This document shows positions 8,322 through 15,694 of a stretch of DNA of 64,000 nucleotides, piece after piece. The position numbers were made by a program, and so were the translations under genes. The notes beneath the pieces are model-generated. The model had not been told where the DNA came from and searched no databases. It saw only the letters and a program-made list of their open reading frames with translations. Position 1 is the first letter of the stretch, and each line of letters opens with the position of its first letter. Source of the DNA: Nocardiopsis endophytica (GTDB lineage: Bacteria > Actinomycetota > Actinomycetes > Streptosporangiales > Streptosporangiaceae); the NCBI RefSeq assembly GCF_027706725.1, contig NZ_JAQFWQ010000009.1, positions 39,506-103,505 on the forward strand. Reading direction: 5' to 3'.

Positions 8322-9269
8322 ATGGGCGAGCCCGGGACGCCGGACACCGGGGTGCAGGGCGGTTCGGACCGGGAGCGGGAGTTCACGCGCCACCGCAGGC
8401 TGCTGTTCGGTGTCGCCTACGACATGCTCGGCAGCGTCCACGACGCCGAGGACTGCGTCCAGGAGACCTGGATCTCCTGGGACCGCCGCGACCGCTCCGA
8501 CATCGCCGAGCCCCGCGCCTACCTGGTGCGCTCGGTCACCAACACCGCGCTGAACCGGCTGCGCTCGGCGCGCGCCAGGCGGGAGACCTACGTCGGCCCG
8601 TGGCTGCCCGAGCCCGTCGCGACCGCCCCTGACGCGGCCGAGGAGGTCGAGCGCGCGGACGAGGTCTCCTACGCGATGCTCGTGGTGCTGGAGAGGCTGG
8701 GGCCGGTGGAGCGGGCGGTGTTCGTGCTGCGCGAGGTCTTCGGCCTGCCCTACGCCGAGATCGGCGCGGCGGTGGGCCGGGAGGAGCCCGCCGTGCGGCA
8801 GATCGCCCACCGCGCCCGCGCCCACGTGCGGGAGAGCAGGCCCCGGTTCACCGCCGACGAGGCCGAGCGGCGCCGCCTGACCGAGCGGTTCCTCGCGGCG
8901 GCCGCGGTCGGCGACGTCGACGCCCTCAAGGACATGCTGGCCGAGGACGCGCAGCTGGTGACCGACGGCGGGGGCAGGGTGCGGGCCGCGCTCAACCCGA
9001 TCCACGGCGCCGCCAAGTGCGCCCGCTTCCTCGCGGCCCTCGGCCCCAAGTACCCGGGGGCGGCGGCCGAGGAGGTCGAGGTCAACGGCGGCCCCGCGGT
9101 GGTGATGCGGATGCCGGACGGCCATGTCGTCGGTCTCTTCGTGGCGGAGATCTCCCAGGGGCGCTTCACGAACATCCTCGTTCAGCGCAATCCCGACAAG
9201 CTGCGGGCGTTCGCGCTCGACGGGGGCCGCGACGGGAACGCCGAAGGCGCGGGGGAAGGCGGCGCGTGA
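8322..9269 (+). CDS. ECF sigma factor, SigJ/ECF41-like with SnoaL-type C-terminus
   Basis: A 315-residue ECF sigma factor of the SigJ/ECF41 type. Region 2 is at about 20-85 (RLLFGVAYDMLGSVHDAEDC, VQETWISWDRRD) and region 4 at about 120-180 (LERLGPVERAVFVLREVFGL, PYAEIGAAVGREEPAVRQIA). A SnoaL/NTF2-like C-terminal domain covers about 190-300 (AVGDVDALKDMLAEDAQLVT, FTNILVQRNPDKL). In ECF41 proteins that domain acts as a built-in regulator in place of a separate anti-sigma factor; consistent with this, no anti-sigma gene is adjacent. ATG at 8322 follows GAGGAGGGAACAGGC. It is divergent from mrp. The inducing signal is unknown. Confidence 0.88.
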   Translation: MGEPGTPDTGVQGGSDREREFTRHRRLLFGVAYDMLGSVHDAEDCVQETWISWDRRDRSDIAEPRAYLVRSVTNTALNRLRSARARRETYVGPWLPEPVATAPDAAEEVERADEVSYAMLVVLERLGPVERAVFVLREVFGLPYAEIGAAVGREEPAVRQIAHRARAHVRESRPRFTADEAERRRLTERFLAAAAVGDVDALKDMLAEDAQLVTDGGGRVRAALNPIHGAAKCARFLAALGPKYPGAAAEEVEVNGGPAVVMRMPDGHVVGLFVAEISQGRFTNILVQRNPDKLRAFALDGGRDGNAEGAGEGGA

Positions 9270-9445
9270 CCGCGCCCGAGCCGGGCCGGGGCCGTGCCGG
9301 ACTCCGCGCGCGTTCAGGGGGGTCCCCGCGCGGGTGCGTGCACGGTCCCGCGCGCGCGGGGCCCACGAGCTGCGCATCCCTGGGAACGGATGCGGCGGGT
9401 TCTTAACAGCGGCAATACATGGCCGGATAGTAATCTCGGCAAACG

Positions 9446-10798
9446 ATGAGAAATACGCCACCGCCGCCGGACGCGTCATGGTCGTCCGAACCGCCGGATT
9501 GGGAGCGGGGCCGGGGTACAGGGGATTCGGGTCCCCAGGCGTGGGCCGGTCCGCCGGACGGCGCCTCGATGGAGGGCGGGCGCCCCGTGTGGGCGTGGCC
9601 GCCGCCGGAGCCGCCCCGCCCCACAGGGGTCGGGCCCGCGTCGGCCCGCCCCGGGACGCCCTATCACCGGCTCGCCCGCACCTGGCGGTTCCGCTGGTGG
9701 ATCCCGCTGCTCGCGACGGTGGTCGCGGTGCTGCTGGTGCTCCTCACCCAGATCGTGATGTTCATGGCCGCCGGCATCTACATGGTGCTGGAGGGGCGGC
9801 CGACCAGCGGCGAGTCCCCGTTCGGCGCCGAAGTGCCCGACCTGGCCTTCATGCTCGTCGTGCTGTCCACGATGACGCCGATCGCGTTCCTTGTGGTGCG
9901 CACCGTGCAGTGGCGGCCGGTGGGGTCGCTGATGTCGGTCGAGGGGCGCCTGCGCGGCCGGTGGCTGGGCGTGTGCGCGCTGGTGGCGGTGCCGGTGGTC
10001 GGCCTGTACCTGGGGGCGCTGTACACGCTGCAGCTGCTCACCGGCGGGGACGTGGCGTTCGCGGGCCCGTTCGTCGGCATGGAGCGGTTCCTCCCGGCGC
10101 TGGCCGTCATCGTGCTGCTGGTCCCCTTCCAGGCCTCGGCCGAGGAGATCGCCCTGCGCGGCTTCATCATGCAGGCGGTGGGGTCCTTCGGCCGCCCCGC
10201 CGACAAGCCGCGCGGCACGTCGGTGGTCTCGCGCGCGCTGCGCACGCCGGTCGCGGCGATCCTCGTCAGCGGCACCGTGTTCGCCCTGATGCACGACTAC
10301 CAGGACTGGGCGCTGCTGGACGTGGCGGTGTTCGGCCTGGCCGCGGCCTGGCTGACCTGGTACACCGGCGGCCTGGAGGCCGCGATCGGTCTGCACGTGG
10401 TGCACAACCTGGCGGCCTTCGCGCTCACGGCCTATGAGGGCGGACTGGCCGACGCTGGCACCGGGTCGGGCTCGTGGACCGGGGTGGTGGGCACCACCGG
10501 GGAGATGCTGGTGTACTGCACGGTCGTGGCGCTGCTGGCGCGGCGGACCGGCGTGCGCCGGACCGTCCCCGGCGACCCGGACGACCACCCGGAGCCGCCC
10601 GCGCGGCGGCGGCTGCCGCACTGGGCGCTCCAGCAGTCGCCGGTGAGTCCCGTCGCCGAGCCGCGGCCGCAGGCCCCGGTGGACCCGGCGCCGCACGGCA
10701 CGCACTTCACCACCCCGCCGCCGGGCCTCTACCCGGGAGGGAACGCCGCCGGGCCGTACCGGGAACCGCCGCCCGCGGGCGGACCCGCGGCGCCCTGA
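9446..10798 (+). CDS. CPBP-family intramembrane metalloprotease
   Basis: Polytopic membrane protein of 450 aa related to CAAX prenyl endopeptidases (CPBP/Abi). The catalytic block is ASAEEIALRGFI (EExxxR) near residue 232, followed by FALMHDYQDWALLD and LHVVHNLAAF, which supply the conserved histidines. About eight hydrophobic segments lie between residues 80 and 375. The N-terminal 75 and C-terminal 75 residues are Pro-rich and probably disordered. ATG at 9446 has no good Shine-Dalgarno. Substrate unknown; family members cleave peptides or regulate membrane proteins. It starts a co-directional run with the DUF6758-like and PHP genes. Confidence 0.85.
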   Translation: MRNTPPPPDASWSSEPPDWERGRGTGDSGPQAWAGPPDGASMEGGRPVWAWPPPEPPRPTGVGPASARPGTPYHRLARTWRFRWWIPLLATVVAVLLVLLTQIVMFMAAGIYMVLEGRPTSGESPFGAEVPDLAFMLVVLSTMTPIAFLVVRTVQWRPVGSLMSVEGRLRGRWLGVCALVAVPVVGLYLGALYTLQLLTGGDVAFAGPFVGMERFLPALAVIVLLVPFQASAEEIALRGFIMQAVGSFGRPADKPRGTSVVSRALRTPVAAILVSGTVFALMHDYQDWALLDVAVFGLAAAWLTWYTGGLEAAIGLHVVHNLAAFALTAYEGGLADAGTGSGSWTGVVGTTGEMLVYCTVVALLARRTGVRRTVPGDPDDHPEPPARRRLPHWALQQSPVSPVAEPRPQAPVDPAPHGTHFTTPPPGLYPGGNAAGPYREPPPAGGPAAP

Positions 10799-10852
10799 CG
10801 CCTCACCTGCACGGCCGGAGTTTCCGCGCAGGTCGGCGGGGTATCCATCGGG

Positions 10853-11530
10853 GTGACCATGTTGCGAGAACCCTCGTGTCCCCGCTGCGGGCGCCGCGTC
10901 CGGCCCCCGGGCCTGTGGACGAGCGCCTGGCAGTGCGCCGCACACGGCCCGGTGGCGCCGTTGCAACCGGCCCGCGAACCGGGCGAGACTTCGCTGGACC
11001 TCCTGCTGGACGCCGCTCAGGTGCCGGTGTGGCTTCCGTGGCCGCTGCCGGTGGGCTGGGTGGTCACCGGCTTCGCGCACGCCGGTGACGAGCGCAGCGG
11101 CGCCCTCGGGATCGCGGTCGCCCTCTCCGGGCCCGCTCCGCTCGGCGGGGTGGGGGAGATGGCGGTCGTCGCCGAGGACCCCGGCGTCGGGCTGGGGGCG
11201 CGGCTGGCCGGGCTGATCGGCCCCGACCCCGGGGCCGGGTTCGACAAGGGCCCGCCGGAGCTGCGGGTGCGCCACGACGGCCACGACATCCCGATGTGGA
11301 GCGTGGACACCGGAGGGACGCGCACCGCCGTCTACGCGGGCGAGGCGTACGCGAGCTGGCTGTGGCTGGTGCTGAGCCCCGCCGACACCGGGGTCCTGAC
11401 CTGCGAGCTGTCCGGCCTGCGGGACCTGCGCGACCGGGTGGACGGGGCGACCCTGCCGCCGCCGTTCGGGGCGCCGTCGCCCTTCCTGGAGACCGCGCTG
11501 CGGCCGGTGGACGGCGACGAGCCTCTCTGA
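10853..11530 (+). CDS. DUF6758-like actinobacterial protein
   Basis: A 225-residue soluble protein beginning with a small zinc-ribbon-like motif (CPRCGRRVRPPG ... WQCAAHGPV, Cys residues about 9, 12 and 28 plus His). The rest is a globular domain with the hallmark VPVWLPWPLPVGWVVTGFAH. It resembles the actinobacterial DUF6758 family as I recall it, commonly adjacent to a PHP-domain gene, which is the case here. No enzymatic motif is visible. GTG 10853 and ATG 10859 are alternative starts. Function unknown. Confidence 0.75.
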   Translation: MTMLREPSCPRCGRRVRPPGLWTSAWQCAAHGPVAPLQPAREPGETSLDLLLDAAQVPVWLPWPLPVGWVVTGFAHAGDERSGALGIAVALSGPAPLGGVGEMAVVAEDPGVGLGARLAGLIGPDPGAGFDKGPPELRVRHDGHDIPMWSVDTGGTRTAVYAGEAYASWLWLVLSPADTGVLTCELSGLRDLRDRVDGATLPPPFGAPSPFLETALRPVDGDEPL

Positions 11531-11544
11531 GGCGGCCGTGTCCC

Positions 11545-11558
11545 TAGAATCGGTGCGG
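11545..11558 (+). promoter_or_regulatory. -10 element placed for a leaderless PHP transcript
   Basis: TAGAAT at 11545-11550 ends 7 nt before the GTG start codon at 11558, and there is no Shine-Dalgarno. A leaderless mRNA beginning at the start codon is inferred. No clear -35 is seen. Confidence 0.5.
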
Positions 11559-12457
11559 TGACGCGCACACGCATCGACCTGCACACGCACAGCGCGGTCT
11601 CCGACGGGACCGACGCCCCCTCCGACGTCATCGGCCACGCGCGCGCGGCGGGGGTGAACGTGCTCGCGCTCACCGACCACGACACCGTCGCAGGCATCGC
11701 CGAGGCCGCGAAGGTGCTGCCCCCCGGCTTCACCCTGATCCCCGGCATGGAGCTGTCCTGCGCCTACCAGGGGTCCAGCGTGCACCTGGCCGCCTACCTC
11801 TTCGACGCCGACGCCCCGGAGCTGGCCGGGGAGCTGCGCCGGATCCGCGACGACCGGGTGAACCGGGCGCGCGAGATGGTGCGTCGGCTGGGGGAGGCCG
11901 GGATCGGCGTCACCTGGGACCGGGTGCAGGAGATCGCCTTCGGGGACGCAGGGTCGGCCGGAGACGGGGCGCGGGAGGCGGGAGTGGTCGTCGGACGTCC
12001 GCACATCGCCCGCGCCATCGTCGAGGCCGGGGGCGCCGCCGACGTGCAGGACGCCTTCGACCGGTGGATCGGCTCCGGCGGGCCCGCCTACGTCACCCGC
12101 TACGCCCTCGACCCGGTGCGCGCCGTCGCGGCGGTGCGCGCGGCCGGAGGGGTGTGCTCACTGGCGCACCCGGCGCGGTCGGAGGGCATGCTGACCGGGG
12201 CGGTCCCCGAGGACCTGGTGGAGCGGATGGCGCGTGCCGGGCTCGGTGCCATCGAGGCCGACCACCCGAGCCACGAGGAGGCCGAGGCGGAGCACTGGCG
12301 GGGTGTGGCGCGGGATCTGGGGCTGGCGGTGACCGGGTCCAGCGACGACCATGGGGCGCTGACCGGCCACCGCATCGGGGCGCGTACGACGGCGCCGGAG
12401 GAGTTCGAGCGCCTGACCGCGCCCGCCACCGGGGCGGCGCCGATCACCCGTGGGTGA
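11558..12457 (+). CDS. PHP-domain phosphoesterase (TrpH/RNase AM-like)
   Basis: Metal-dependent phosphoesterase of 299 aa. The N-terminus has the PHP motif I signature RIDLHTHSAVSDGTDAP, then LALTDHDTVAGI, GMELSC, SLAHPAR and a final DDHG, matching the YciV/TrpH branch. In Escherichia coli that branch acts as a 5'-3' exonuclease on RNA and 3',5'-bisphosphates. The start codon GTG is immediately preceded by a -10-like TAGAAT, so the message may be leaderless. It follows the DUF6758-like gene by 27 nt. Confidence 0.88.
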   Translation: MTRTRIDLHTHSAVSDGTDAPSDVIGHARAAGVNVLALTDHDTVAGIAEAAKVLPPGFTLIPGMELSCAYQGSSVHLAAYLFDADAPELAGELRRIRDDRVNRAREMVRRLGEAGIGVTWDRVQEIAFGDAGSAGDGAREAGVVVGRPHIARAIVEAGGAADVQDAFDRWIGSGGPAYVTRYALDPVRAVAAVRAAGGVCSLAHPARSEGMLTGAVPEDLVERMARAGLGAIEADHPSHEEAEAEHWRGVARDLGLAVTGSSDDHGALTGHRIGARTTAPEEFERLTAPATGAAPITRG

Positions 12458-12597
12458 CCAGCGCCGCTTATGGGAGGCTTAGCGGCCGGATGCCAGGGTG
12501 ACCGGTCGCGTGCGCGGGGTACCGGCGCACCCGCGGGGGCCGCCACAATGGTCCCGCACGTATCGGAAGTTCGGACGCGAATCGAAGGGTCGGCACC

Positions 12598-13755
12598 GTG
12601 TTCTGGAAGCGGAAGGGCAAGAAGAAGGGGACCGGCGAGGCCGAGGAGGCCTCCGCGGTGGCGATCGACGAGTCCGCGGACGAGAAGGAGGCCGCCGAGG
12701 AGGAGGCCGGATCGGACGCGGAGACCGCGGAGAAGGCGGGTAAGGCGGACGCCGACGGCGGCGAGAAGGAGAAGCCGGCCGAGGAGAAGTCCGCCGACGC
12801 GGAGGACGAGGACTCCGAGGGCGCCGAGGACACCGACTCCGACGAGAAGGAGCCGGAGAAGAAGGCCGCCGCCGACGAGGAGGCCGCCGACGAGGACGAC
12901 TCGGACGAGGAGACCGAGAAGAAGTCCGAGAAGGAGACGGAGGACGACTCCTCCGACACCGACACCGACTCCGACACGGAGGCCGGGTCGGAGTCCGAGG
13001 GCGCCGACGCGGACGCCGCCGAGGACGACGAAGACGAAGAGTCCGAGGACGACGAGGACGAGTCGGACGACAAGCCCGCCGCCAAGAAGAAGCGGGAGAT
13101 CGAGCCCGAGGAGCCGGGCATCGACGAGCCCGACGACGACGGCGTCCAGCGCGTGCGCACCGCCGGGACGCTGGAGGTCGACGGCGAGGAGTACAAGGTC
13201 GTCAACAACACCTGGGTGGTGAAGGCCGACGACGAGGGCGTCATCGTCATCGACCCCGCCCACGACGCCGAGGCGATCATGGAGGCGGTCGGCGACCGCG
13301 AGGTGTACCTGGTGGCCTGCACCAACGGTTACAACACGCACATCGGTGCGGCGGTGAAGGTGGCCGAGCGCGACGAGGCCCCCATCGCCCTGCACCGCCG
13401 CGAGCTGCGCCCGTGGCGCAAGGTGCACGGCGCCGAGCACCCGCCGGAGATCGAGATCGAGGCGGGCGGCTCGTTCAGCGCCGGCGACCTGGAGATCGAC
13501 GTTCTGGGCCTGCCCGGGACCTCCTCGGGCAGCGTCGGCTACTACATCTCCCAGCTGGGCGCCGTCTTCAGCGGCGACACCCTGCTCGCGGGCGAGCTGG
13601 GCACGGTGGGCGACGGGTACATCGACTACACCCGGCAGCTGCACTCGGTCGGCGAGGTGCTCATGTCCCTGCCGCCGGACACCCGCGTCCTGCCCGACCG
13701 CGGCCCGGAGACCACGGTCGAGGAGGAGTCGGGCAACTTCGACTCCTGGGTCTAG
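12598..13755 (+). CDS. Metallo-beta-lactamase-fold pseudo-enzyme with acidic N-terminal tail
   Basis: A 385-residue protein with two parts. Residues 1-13 are basic (FWKRKGKKKG); residues 14-180 are an extreme Glu/Asp/Lys-rich, probably disordered tail. Residues 185-385 are an MBL fold of the glyoxalase II-like type. The metal motif HxHxDH is replaced by 242-TNGYNTH-248, the PGH strand by LPGTSSGSV, and the last His loop by LPDRGPETT; only the aspartate of FSGDTL (D327) and His248 remain. Catalysis with a normal dinuclear site is therefore unlikely. GTG at 12598 follows GAAGGG. It lies last in the CPBP-DUF6758-PHP run and just before a palindrome. Fold confidence is high, function unknown. Confidence 0.8.
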   Translation: MFWKRKGKKKGTGEAEEASAVAIDESADEKEAAEEEAGSDAETAEKAGKADADGGEKEKPAEEKSADAEDEDSEGAEDTDSDEKEPEKKAAADEEAADEDDSDEETEKKSEKETEDDSSDTDTDSDTEAGSESEGADADAAEDDEDEESEDDEDESDDKPAAKKKREIEPEEPGIDEPDDDGVQRVRTAGTLEVDGEEYKVVNNTWVVKADDEGVIVIDPAHDAEAIMEAVGDREVYLVACTNGYNTHIGAAVKVAERDEAPIALHRRELRPWRKVHGAEHPPEIEIEAGGSFSAGDLEIDVLGLPGTSSGSVGYYISQLGAVFSGDTLLAGELGTVGDGYIDYTRQLHSVGEVLMSLPPDTRVLPDRGPETTVEEESGNFDSWV

Positions 13756-13773
13756 AGGCCCCGTCCGCTCATC

Positions 13774-13829
13774 GATCCCGGGGAAGCCGGGGTTGCCGCG
13801 CCCGTTTCAGGCCCGGCTTCCCCGAGATC
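13774..13829. repeat. 56 bp palindrome after the MBL-fold gene
   Basis: GATCCCGGGGAAGCCGGG pairs with CCCGGCTTCCCCGAGATC (17 of 18) across a 20 nt loop, 18 nt after the stop codon. The arm tips (GATCTCGGG type) resemble the 62 bp palindrome family. It may act as a terminator. Confidence 0.75.
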
Positions 13830-13903
13830 ATCGCGGAGGGGCCCCCGGGCGGCGCATACCGGGCATAACGGGCGGTCGGCGCGGGGCTCGGCCGTCCCGC
13901 GTC

Positions 13904-13944
13904 GTGAAATCGACGCTTTTATGCAGATCAGGTGTCGATTTCAC
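13904..13944. repeat. 41 bp palindrome B2
   Basis: GTGAAATCGAC / GTCGATTTCAC arms with a 19 nt loop; the inverted partner of 4031-4071. Confidence 0.85.
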
Positions 13945-13977
13945 CACCCAAGATGCCCCTCACCACCCGCCTGCCCC

Positions 13978-14051
13978 CTCCGCGATGATCTCGACAGACG
14001 TGCTGTCAAAACGGCCGGAATGACAGCACCTTCGTCGAGATCATCGCGGAG
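13978..14051. repeat. 74 bp palindrome B1
   Basis: CTCCGCGATGATCTCGAC / GTCGAGATCATCGCGGAG arms, inner TGCTGTCA / TGACAGCA; the inverted partner of 3924-3997, same length. Confidence 0.85.
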
Positions 14052-14104
14052 TAGGGGCGCGGCGGCCGCCACGAGCGCGGGCGACCAGGCACCCACCCGG
14101 TCGC

Positions 14105-14520
14105 GGAACCGCCCGGACCGAGAGCAGCCCGCCGGACGGCAGGCGGGGCCGGGGAGCCGCCCTGCTGTTGTCGTTGCTGCCGTTACCGGCGAGCACGCAC
14201 ACGCCTGCCGCCTGACAGCGCTAGCGGAGGGGTCGCCGGCCTTTCCTCGTCGCCGCTCTCCACCTTGCACCCCGACGGCCTGCCGCTCGGCTGGGGCCGG
14301 GAGCGGGGTACCGGCTCAGCCGCCCATCCGCCCGGACCGAGAGCAGCCCGCCGGACGGCAAGCAGGACCGGGAGACCGCCCTGCTGTTGTCGTTGCTGCC
14401 ATTACCGGCGAGCACGCACACGCCTGCCGCCCGGCTGGGGCCGGGAGCGGGGTACCTGCTCAGCCGCCCATCCGCCGGGACCGAGAGCAGCCCGCCGGAC
14501 GGCAAGCGGCCCGCAGTAGG
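14105..14520 (+). repeat. Degenerate tandem array, three partial units
   Basis: The word GGACCGAGAGCAGCCCGCCG, or a one-base variant, starts units at about 14117, 14335 and 14477. Within the units GCTGTTGTCGTTGCTGCC recurs (about 14163, 14389) followed by ACCGGCGAGCACGCACACGC, and GAGCGGGGTACC recurs (14300, 14444). Units are about 215 and 145 bp apart, so internal deletion has occurred. The array shares its words with 4140-4665. From 14520 to 14650 the DNA is a string of CCCCGGC/TTCCC micro-repeats with no gene. Confidence 0.8.
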
Positions 14521-14653
14521 GCACCAGCCGGGCGTCCACCCACCCGCACCGCGAAAACCGGCACTCAAGGTGTCCGTTTCAACCCCGGCCTCCCCGGCCT
14601 TGCCGCTCCCCGGCTTCCCTAGCCTTCCCGGCTCCCCGGCCTCCCCGACACCG

Positions 14654-15544
14654 TCACAGGTTGTCGCGGGCGGGGGTCTCCACCGTGTTCCAGAAGCGGG
14701 TCAGGGCGCTCGCCGTGGTCTCCGGGGCCTCGACGTTCGGGGAATGGGCCGCCCCCGGCACGACCACCTTGCGCGCGGACAGCTTGTCCGCCATGGCGGC
14801 CTGCAGGTCCGGCGGCCAGGCGTCGTCGTTCTCGCCGTACAGCACCATCTTCGGCAGGTCCGTCGCGGCCAGCTCCGCCGTCCGGTCGCCCGCGGACAGG
14901 ATCTCCTCGCACATCCGCACCAGCCCCCGCGGGCTGTTCGCCAGCATCCGCGTGCGCAGGAACGCCAGGATGTCCTCGGCGAGGCCGCTCGACCGGGCGG
15001 GGGCGTCCAGGAACCGCTCCCACAGCTCCGCCAGCCGCTCCGGCGTCGGGTCGCCGCCCAGGTAGCCGATGAGCCGCTGGGCGTCGTCCACGCGCCCCTG
15101 CGAGGGCACCGCGGCCGGCCCGGAGCTCATCAGGGTGAACGACAGCAGCTCCGCCTCACCCGACAGCACGGTCTCGCGGGTCACCAGGCCGCCGTAGGAG
15201 TGGCCGAGCAGATGCACCGGCCCCTCGCCGAGCGCCGCGGTCAGCGCGGCGACCGAGCGGCCCAGCCACGCCGTCCCGTAGCCGTCGAAGTCGTCGGGGC
15301 CGGGCGACTCGTACTGGCCCGGCAGATCGACGGCGACCACTTGGCGGCCGGCCTGCGCGAGCGTCTGCAGCAGGCCGATGAAGTCCTCTTTGCTTCCGGT
15401 GAGCCCCGGTACCAGGACCGCCGGGCGGTGTTCGCAGCCGCCGGAGGTGGGCAGCGCGCGCAGCGCGGCGAAGGTGCCCATGTCGGTCGTGACGTCGGCC
15501 CGCCTGACACCGGGCGGGAGTTCCAGAAACCGGGGTGTGCTCAC
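14654..15544 (-). CDS. Alpha/beta-hydrolase fold protein
   Basis: A 296-residue cytoplasmic alpha/beta hydrolase. The oxyanion segment is VLVPGLTGSKEDF, the nucleophile elbow is GHSYGG (Ser about 118), the acid lies in LYGENDDAWPP, and the His is in VPGAAHSPNVEAPE. This is the esterase/epoxide-hydrolase-like branch with a short helical cap. GTG at 15544 starts MSTPRFLELPPG. It is downstream of and co-directional with the DEAD-box helicase, 150 nt away. Substrate unknown. Confidence 0.85.
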   Translation of the reverse strand: MSTPRFLELPPGVRRADVTTDMGTFAALRALPTSGGCEHRPAVLVPGLTGSKEDFIGLLQTLAQAGRQVVAVDLPGQYESPGPDDFDGYGTAWLGRSVAALTAALGEGPVHLLGHSYGGLVTRETVLSGEAELLSFTLMSSGPAAVPSQGRVDDAQRLIGYLGGDPTPERLAELWERFLDAPARSSGLAEDILAFLRTRMLANSPRGLVRMCEEILSAGDRTAELAATDLPKMVLYGENDDAWPPDLQAAMADKLSARKVVVPGAAHSPNVEAPETTASALTRFWNTVETPARDNL

Positions 15545-15694
15545 GACGGTTCACCCTAGACGATCCCGCGTCCGCCCAGGATCCGCAGGTGCGGCGGGGC
15601 GGACGCCGATCGGTGGCGGGGCGCGCTCCGCGCCCCGGGGAGGGGGTCCCGTCGGGCCGCCCCCTCCGCTTCGTACGCTCGGGCCCGGTGGGGC

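Larger units (their letters stand above)
13860..14285 (-). repeat. Inverted-repeat copy B (~430 bp, diverged)
   Basis: Reverse complement of the 3690-4130 element, carrying the same palindromes in mirrored order: 41 bp at 13904-13944 and 74 bp at 13978-14051. The flanking landmarks CGCGGGCGAC, GCCGGACGGCAGGC and ACGCACACGCC also match. The copies enclose about 9.7 kb (htrA to the MBL-fold gene). No coding potential is seen. Confidence 0.85.

Noticed and set aside
3690..14285. Composite transposon bounded by inverted repeats
   Set aside because: No transposase is encoded between or in the repeats, and the enclosed genes are housekeeping-type. A recombination or dispersed-repeat explanation fits better.
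3690..14520. CRISPR array
   Set aside because: The repeats are long, diverged and irregularly spaced with no uniform spacers, and no cas gene is present.
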